Of a stretch of DNA of 64,000 nucleotides, positions 59,486 to 64,000 are shown piece by piece. The stretch's first letter is position 1. Each line of letters opens with the position of its first letter. The notes under the pieces were generated by a model. It worked only from the letters and a program-made list of their open reading frames with translations. It did no database searches and was not told the DNA's origin. The translations under genes were made by a program, and so were the position numbers. Source of the stretch: Euglena gracilis (Eukaryota > Euglenida > Euglenophyceae > Euglenales); assembly GCA_039621445.1 (NCBI GenBank), contig CP154956.1:3904170-3968169 (forward strand). Direction: 5' to 3'.

Positions 59486-60530
59486 CTGGAGGCGTGGTGG
59501 AATTGACCGCTCTTCGCCGCAGTGATGCCCATGGCTGCCCATGAGATGTGCCGCCACCCCGGCTGATGCCCCACCCAGCGGTTGGCCGGTTGATGCCTGG
59601 GTGGAGTGTGGCTCAGGGTCGAGGGCGTAGCATTCATTCAACACTGGGTTGAACCCCCTCAGAGGTGGGGTTTCGAGAGTGGGTTGGTGAGTTAGGGCTG
59701 CCGGACCACGCCTCCCCCCCCAGGGAGGGTGCTACCATCCCACCCTGTAATCTGTTTCAGAGTTTTGGGACAATTTTGGGTGGGCTTGGGTGGGAGTGGG
59801 TTTTCAAAAAAGGGAAGGTGGGATTGGGCCTGGGAATAGCGCCCAACCCCCCTGGGGTCACTAAGGGACTGTACGGGTGGTGTTTGAGAGTGGTGCAAGA
59901 CCCCCCAGGGGGGCAAAAAAAGCCGTCTGAAGGATGTGCCAAAAATTCCGGCGCTTTGCACCGAAAAGCATACCCAGGCCTCCGTCCCCGAGGAAACATC
60001 ACCGCCGCCGCCACTGCTATACCACCATTGCTATACTGCTGGGCCCCCAGTGATTTCCTGTGATTGGCCACCATTGCAAAATATGTTGGCCTGAAATGGC
60101 CCCAGCAAAATGGGTCAAAACAGTACAATGTTTGGAGCGAAACAGGCTCAAAGTGCCATAACTCGGGCTAGCTGTGGAGTTACGGGGAAATGGGATGTTT
60201 GTGGCTGCCGTTGGGCATTTCCGGATTTCCGCCATATTGTTGGGGCCCCAATACCTTCAGCACTGGGTTGGTGCCTCTGAGCTCGGGGGGGGGGTATGAA
60301 GAAAAGCCGTGTCCTTTGAGGCTACCTGCATCTCGCCTGACGGCTCCAATGTCCCAGTTGCCTGGGGGGGGACCCTGTGTGGGTGGGTGGGGACCCCGGT
60401 GGTTTTCAAAAGCAGCCAACTCTATTTGGCCGATCGCTGCGCCCATTTGACGACAACCAGCCAGTCCAGTGGATGGTGTGCCCTCTCCTTGATGTGCTTG
60501 AGACTTCTTTCCTACCCCCCCCCCCCGGGA
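59486..60530. other. Intergenic DNA with one degraded hairpin
   Basis: Includes G/C tracts, the hairpin variant at 59,949-59,963 and CCGCCGCCGCC near 60,003. Frames here are open on both strands with no motif recognised. Confidence 0.4.
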
Positions 60531-60534
60531 AACT

Positions 60535-60745
60535 GTCATGCCCGAGAACCTGTCAGGGTCCCGCCAAGGAAACTGTCAGGGTCCCCGGTACCGGCCAACC
60601 TGTCAGGGTCATTTTTCATTGACTTTCCCTTGAAATGCACTACCCAGGAAACTGTCAGGGTCCTTGGTATCGGCCAGCCTGTCATGATAGGAAGTTGTCA
60701 GGGTCCCCGGGGCCGGCCAACCTGTCAGGTGACAGTTTCCCGGAG
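60535..60745. repeat. CTGTCAGGGTCCCCGG(T)ACCGGCCAAC tandem repeat
   Basis: Six or more imperfect copies of GGAAACTGTCAGGGTCC followed by CCGGTACCGGCCAACCTGTC. The CCGG(T/G)(A/G)CCGG centre is self-complementary. Two further words occur at 60,988-61,030 (AAGCTGTCAGGGTCACG, AAACTGCCAGGGTCC). Confidence 0.8.
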
Positions 60746-61514
60746 CAGGGTTCCCAAAAGTTGACCTTTTTGTGGGAAAAGGGCGGGAGAGCACCCCAAG
60801 GCACAGTTTTTGGAGAGCATTTCTGGTTCTCAAAAAGTTTCCTATTTTGTGGACCCATTTCAAAAAGAACCTCGTGGATTCCCTTTCTGTGTATGACACA
60901 TTTGCCGCCTCAAAAATACCTTTTGGGGGGCACATCATCCATCACCATGCGCACCATATTCAACACAATGTGAGCGCACACTGTCCAAGCTGTCAGGGTC
61001 ACGTTGGGGAAACTGCCAGGGTCCCAGACCTGTCTCAATAGGAGGGGGGGATGCCACAGGGAGAGATAAGAGATGAACCTGGGACCCCTACCCTGCACCC
61101 CCCAAACCCTCTCCCCAACCCTTGCCAACATTAACTCTCCCCTGAACCCTTCCCTCCAACTCCAAAAATTTCCCAATTCCAAACAACCCCATACTTTCCC
61201 ACCACCCTCCCCGGGGTTTGTGCCACACACTCGCTGTCGCGTGAAAGACGCAAAGGGGATGACAGCTGCCCATCCATGCCCAGAAGAGGTTCAGAAATCC
61301 CTGGAGGGGACCCAGGACCAGGCTTCCATATAAGGGAAGGTGGGGGGGGGGGTCCGGACCCCCCCACCTAAACAGTGGCGCGGTCCGGGTGACCGATTTT
61401 CGGCCTGGCACCAAGGGGTGAAAATTGTCCGGGGAATGAATGTGCCCCCCCCCCCAAGACAAGTCCCTCCTGTGTGTCAGGCAGGGCAGTCCTTATGGGA
61501 GGTTTCTCTTTTCA
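60746..61514. other. Intergenic DNA, no gene recognised
   Basis: Mixed sequence with a TCCGGACC poly-G/poly-C module at 61,345-61,370, like those at 25.9-26.4 kb. Confidence 0.4.
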
Positions 61515-61730
61515 AAAAAAATCAGCTAAGGACCGCCTCCTCCAGGAGCGCCTAGGCCTAAGGGCTGGCCAATGCCGGTTCAGGCTCGAGTGGGTTTTGG
61601 GCGGATTTGCGATGGCCCAAGGATCCAGAAATTACTTTTCCCCCCACTGCCCCCCCCAAATATAGCATTTTCTTGGCCATTTTGCTTGTGGATTTTTCAT
61701 TGACTGCGGCGAGACGGGAAAGTTTATGTT
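61515..61730. repeat. Dispersed repeat family R1, copy 3
   Basis: Shares AGCTAAGGACCGCCTCC, GGCCAATGCCGG, GGATTTGCGATGGCCCAAGG, ATCCAGAAATTACTTT and TTCATTGACTGC with the copies at 29.3 and 34.4 kb. It is a shortened and more diverged copy. Confidence 0.55.
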
Positions 61731-62317
61731 AAGGACCCCGATCTCAGACAGCATCTTCACTCCTCCCTTCAGGACTGGCTGTGGATCTGGTTCCTCACCA
61801 TACCACTGCTTCAAGTGTGTCCGCCCCCACCCCTAGGGGCTGTTTTTTTTTTCTCCAAAGTGACTGATTTTTGGCTTGATTTTTACACTGACTGGTTTTC
61901 CGCTTTGGGTAGGTTTGGCCATGAACGACCGAAATTAGCTCACCCGATGCCTCAGGTACTGGATTTTTGTTCCATTTTGGCCGTGGCCAAAGTCTATTGA
62001 TTTTCAGCTGATTTGGCCAAGGTTACCAACCCCACCCTTTGGGGGGGGGATGGGTGAGTGGTTTCTGAAATGTGACTGCGTATGGGCACAACACCGGGTG
62101 AGGGTTGGAGGGGTAGGGTTGGGGATGTGTTGTCAAAGGGGTAGATAGAGTTTAGAGTAGGGGTTAGGTTTGGAATAGGGTTAGAGTTAGGATTGGGGTG
62201 GTCAGATTAGGGTTTAGTGCGAGGAGAGGGATCGGGGCGCCCGTGTTCGTCATATTTCTCAATGACTGGTTTTGCGATAGTGGAAAGTGACTCCCCCCGG
62301 GATCGGTAAGCCATGGC
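61731..62317. other. Upstream region of the small membrane-protein gene
   Basis: Contains the degenerate telomere-like tract at 62,095-62,225. I see no TATA box or initiator I would defend in the 90 bp before the start codon. Confidence 0.4.
62095..62225. repeat. Degenerate TTAGGG/TTAGGT-like tract
   Basis: GGGTGAGGGTTGGAGGGGTA, GGGTTGGGG, GGGGTTAGGTTTGGAATAGG, GTTAGAGTTAGGATTGGGG and AGATTAGGGTTTAG follow one another. Period 6-8, heavily substituted. It is the G-strand counterpart of the tract at 47,741-47,812. Confidence 0.65.
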
Positions 62318-62449
62318 ATGGTCCTCACGCTGCTGTTTGTTGTGGCGGCCGCGCTCACCGCCGCGCTGGCCTACGCGTGCCGCACCCGCCGACGCCTCGA
62401 CCGCCACGTGAAGCGCATCCGCGTGGAGTACCTCACCTTGCAGGCCCAG
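62318..62449 (+). CDS. First exon of small gene: N-terminal transmembrane helix plus basic stretch
   Basis: ATG at 62,318 opens 44 codons: MVLTLLFVVAAALTAALAYA, CRTRRRLDRHVKRIRVEYLT, LQAQ, then donor CAG|GTCACT in phase 0. Residues 2-20 form one hydrophobic segment followed at once by CRTRRRLDRH, so by the positive-inside rule a short N-terminal membrane anchor with the rest in the cytosol is likely. EYLTLQAQ begins a heptad pattern that continues LRQAEC in the exon at 63,173. Another ATG at 62,313 is in a frame that gives no sensible product. The strong GC third-position bias against the flanks supports coding. No family recognised. Confidence 0.6.
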
Positions 62450-63172
62450 GTCACTCACACGCCCGTTTTGCATACCCCCCCCTTGCTCTAAGCATCACCC
62501 TTGTCTAAGCACCCCCCAGTGCTTACCCATCTTTTTAAAGGTCATCTTCTTGGTGACACTTATTTTTGTGTGTGGTTTTAGGTTGAGGTTTAGTTTTAGG
62601 TAGAACATTTCGAAATTTTAGAAACTTCTTCGGCCTGATATGGTGAGGTATTGTTGATTTTGCTTCCAAATGCCTGTAAGTTCAGCAGCGGACCCCCCCC
62701 CCCCAAAAGGGGAATTTTTGTTTTTCGGTGCGAAGCGTTGTATTTTTTTCCCGTCAAAAATTCCCCCTTGTCTAAGCACCACCTCCCCGATTCTCACCCA
62801 TACTTTGACAAATTAAGCCCCCCCTCCCCTCGTGTTTACCCATGTTTTCCGGTGCTCAGACAAGGGGGGAGGTAGTTGATAGTGACCTCCTCCTCCAGGG
62901 TCATGGAACGTGTGATTGAAGGTGAGACACCCTTCCTGCATTGTGAAGCAATTGCATCCACATCCCGTTGCAACATGCATTTTCTGCATTTTGCCATCCC
63001 CTCTCTCTGTGCCTGTGTGTGTGTGTGTGTGTGCGTGTGTGTACGTGCATGTATGGATGTATGCATGTGTGATGCGCACGCGCACGCGAGTGTGTGTGCG
63101 CGCGCGCATGTACGCGCCCGCTCCTGCGTTGACGTTGTTGTATGCGGGTGAATGTGTCATTCACTCACTCAG
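62450..63172. other. Inferred intron(s), with a possible small exon near 62,877-62,921
   Basis: A frame LIVTSSSRVMERVIE ends at a good donor GAAG|GTGAGA (62,921), but its phase (1) does not match the next exon and its acceptor lacks a pyrimidine tract, so I leave it out of the model. A (TG)n/(CG)-rich tract lies at 63,015-63,120. Confidence 0.4.
63015..63120. repeat. (TG)n with CGCG-rich tail
   Basis: GCCTGTGTGTGTGTGTGTGT then GTACGTGCATGTATG words and GCGCACGCGCACGCGAGTG. Alternating purine-pyrimidine almost throughout. Confidence 0.85.
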
Positions 63173-63262
63173 CTGCGGCAGGCTGAATGCCCGCGCAGTG
63201 GCTCAGCGTTGATGCGATCCGAGACCGAGCTGGCCACTCGGAAGGGAACCGACGGCCTCCAG
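63173..63262 (+). CDS. Second exon of small gene: LRQAEC...GLQ
   Basis: The acceptor is CATTCACTCACTCAG and the donor CTCCAG|GTACGA. The 30 codons read LRQAECPRSGSALMRSETEL then ATRKGTDGLQ, phase 0 at both ends, matching the first exon's donor. Joined, TLQAQ-LRQAEC gives a short amphipathic coil. The exon is charged and non-repetitive. No domain recognised. Confidence 0.58.
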
Positions 63263-63486
63263 GTACGAATAACGCACATCTTGCCAAAGCAATTTGTGCC
63301 ACAAGAGTTGACACAATTTCGTTTTGAGTGTGCTGCACGTCGGAGCTTCAGGCGGAGCTTGACTCGTTCAAACTCGATGGAAAGCAAACAGCATTCTGCC
63401 ATTTTTGAATGCACCCTAAACATGCCCCATCCAATTGTTTGAATGCCACAGGAGTATTTTGGCTTTGGGTATGCCTTTTTTTGCAG

Positions 63487-63537
63487 AGTCGTCGCCGGCT
63501 GGATCCAGAGCGGTCAGTGCGCTTTGTGCAGGGCTGA
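63487..63537 (+). CDS. Last exon of small gene: SRRRLDPERSVRFVQG, stop
   Basis: The acceptor is GCCTTTTTTTGCAG, a good pyrimidine tract. In phase 0 it reads SRRRLDPERSVRFVQG and TGA at 63,535-63,537. With the two exons above this gives a protein of about 90 residues: anchor, basic coil, short polar tail. An extra exon AELDSFKLDG near 63,350 (acceptor GGAGCTTCAG) lacks a GT donor, so it is left out. The RRRLD word is repeated from the first exon (TRRRLDRH), perhaps by chance. Confidence 0.5.
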   Translation, partial: SRRRLDPERSVRFVQG

Positions 63538-63544
63538 GCAGGAT

Positions 63545-63955
63545 TTAAGCCCCCCCCAAAATAAGACCCCCCCATAAAATAGACCCCCCCTGGCCGGTCC
63601 CAGCAAAAATCCATGAAATGGCCCCCCCCCCCCATAAATAAGACCCCCCTGCCGGCGCGAAGCGCCGGATTTTTGAAAAATGGGACATTTTGGGGGGGGT
63701 AAATCTGCCATTTTGGGACAGTTTTCACACAATTCAGCATATTTTCTCCTATTTGTCTGGCGCGAAGCGCCGAATTTTTCGAAAATTGGTCTTTTGGGGT
63801 GCATTTTTGGACATTTTGGGTGGTCGAAAATTTTTCCAGCAAAAATCCATAAAATGGACCCCCCCCATGAATAAGACCCCCCCTCGGGCTTTCCAGCAAC
63901 CGACCCATGAAATGGACCCCCGGTCTTATTTTTGGGGGGTTTAATTGGGCACCAC
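63545..63955. repeat. ATAAGACCCCCC modules with two perfect hairpins
   Basis: Four copies of (A)ATAAGACCCCCC and three of CAGCAAAAATCCAT(G/A)AAATGG surround two GAA-loop hairpins, CCGGCGC-GAA-GCGCCGG at 63,652-63,668 and GGCGC-GAA-GCGCC at 63,759-63,771. GGTCTTATTTTTGGGGGG at 63,922 is the opposite orientation, so the block looks like a partly inverted composite element. Confidence 0.75.
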
Positions 63956-64000
63956 CCAAATCCAGCACTGTTTGGGGTTTTTTCGAAAGTTTGTTGAAAA

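Noticed and set aside
62095-62225. A functional telomere or contig end
   Set aside because: The TTAGG-like words are too irregular and coding exons continue on the far side.

Overview
The window is nuclear DNA of a eukaryote, most likely a protist or alga. The evidence is a very large satellite array, abundant microsatellites and G/C homopolymers, coding sequence broken into short exons with GT-AG boundaries and matching phases, and no bacterial operon architecture. I cannot name the species. No rRNA, tRNA, CRISPR array or intact autonomous transposon was recognised.

Layout. (1) 1-23,256 is one uninterrupted array of about 300 head-to-tail copies of a 77-bp unit. The window starts inside it and it ends in a frayed right edge. 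(2) 23,257-24,480 is a junction of G/C-tract-rich DNA with a palindromic CGACTAGT block. (3) About 24.5-58.2 kb on the + strand carries short exons encoding low-complexity SPFG/NPFG/APFG repeats with Q/M-rich and G/M-rich parts. The last exon ends with a stop at 58,222. Adjacent splice phases match at most junctions, so one very long gene is the simplest model: an FG- or NPF-repeat protein of the FG-nucleoporin, epsin/AP180 or AGFG type. No folded N-terminal domain is visible, so its start lies upstream, possibly beyond the satellite. (4) The inferred 20-kb interval 36.8-56.7 kb holds a roughly 690-bp CA/ACGC microsatellite, decayed transposon-like reading frames, dispersed repeats and several minus-strand pieces that look like exons (47.5, 48.5-48.9, 51.3 and 54.8 kb). 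The last group suggests one or more minus-strand genes nested there, or that the + model should be split. (5) 58.2-62.3 kb is intergenic and repeat-rich. (6) 62,318-63,537 on the + strand is a small gene: one transmembrane helix, a short basic/coiled segment, and at least three exons, all with phase-0 junctions.

The feature I find most worth checking is a dispersed family of very short, very GC-rich triloop hairpins (stem of 5-7 bp, loop GAA, TTC or TTT, for example CCGGCGC-GAA-GCGCCGG). It recurs more than a dozen times from 24 to 64 kb inside otherwise unlike repeat modules that also carry G or C homopolymers. All exon boundaries here were read by eye from splice motifs and phase; none is supported by transcript data.
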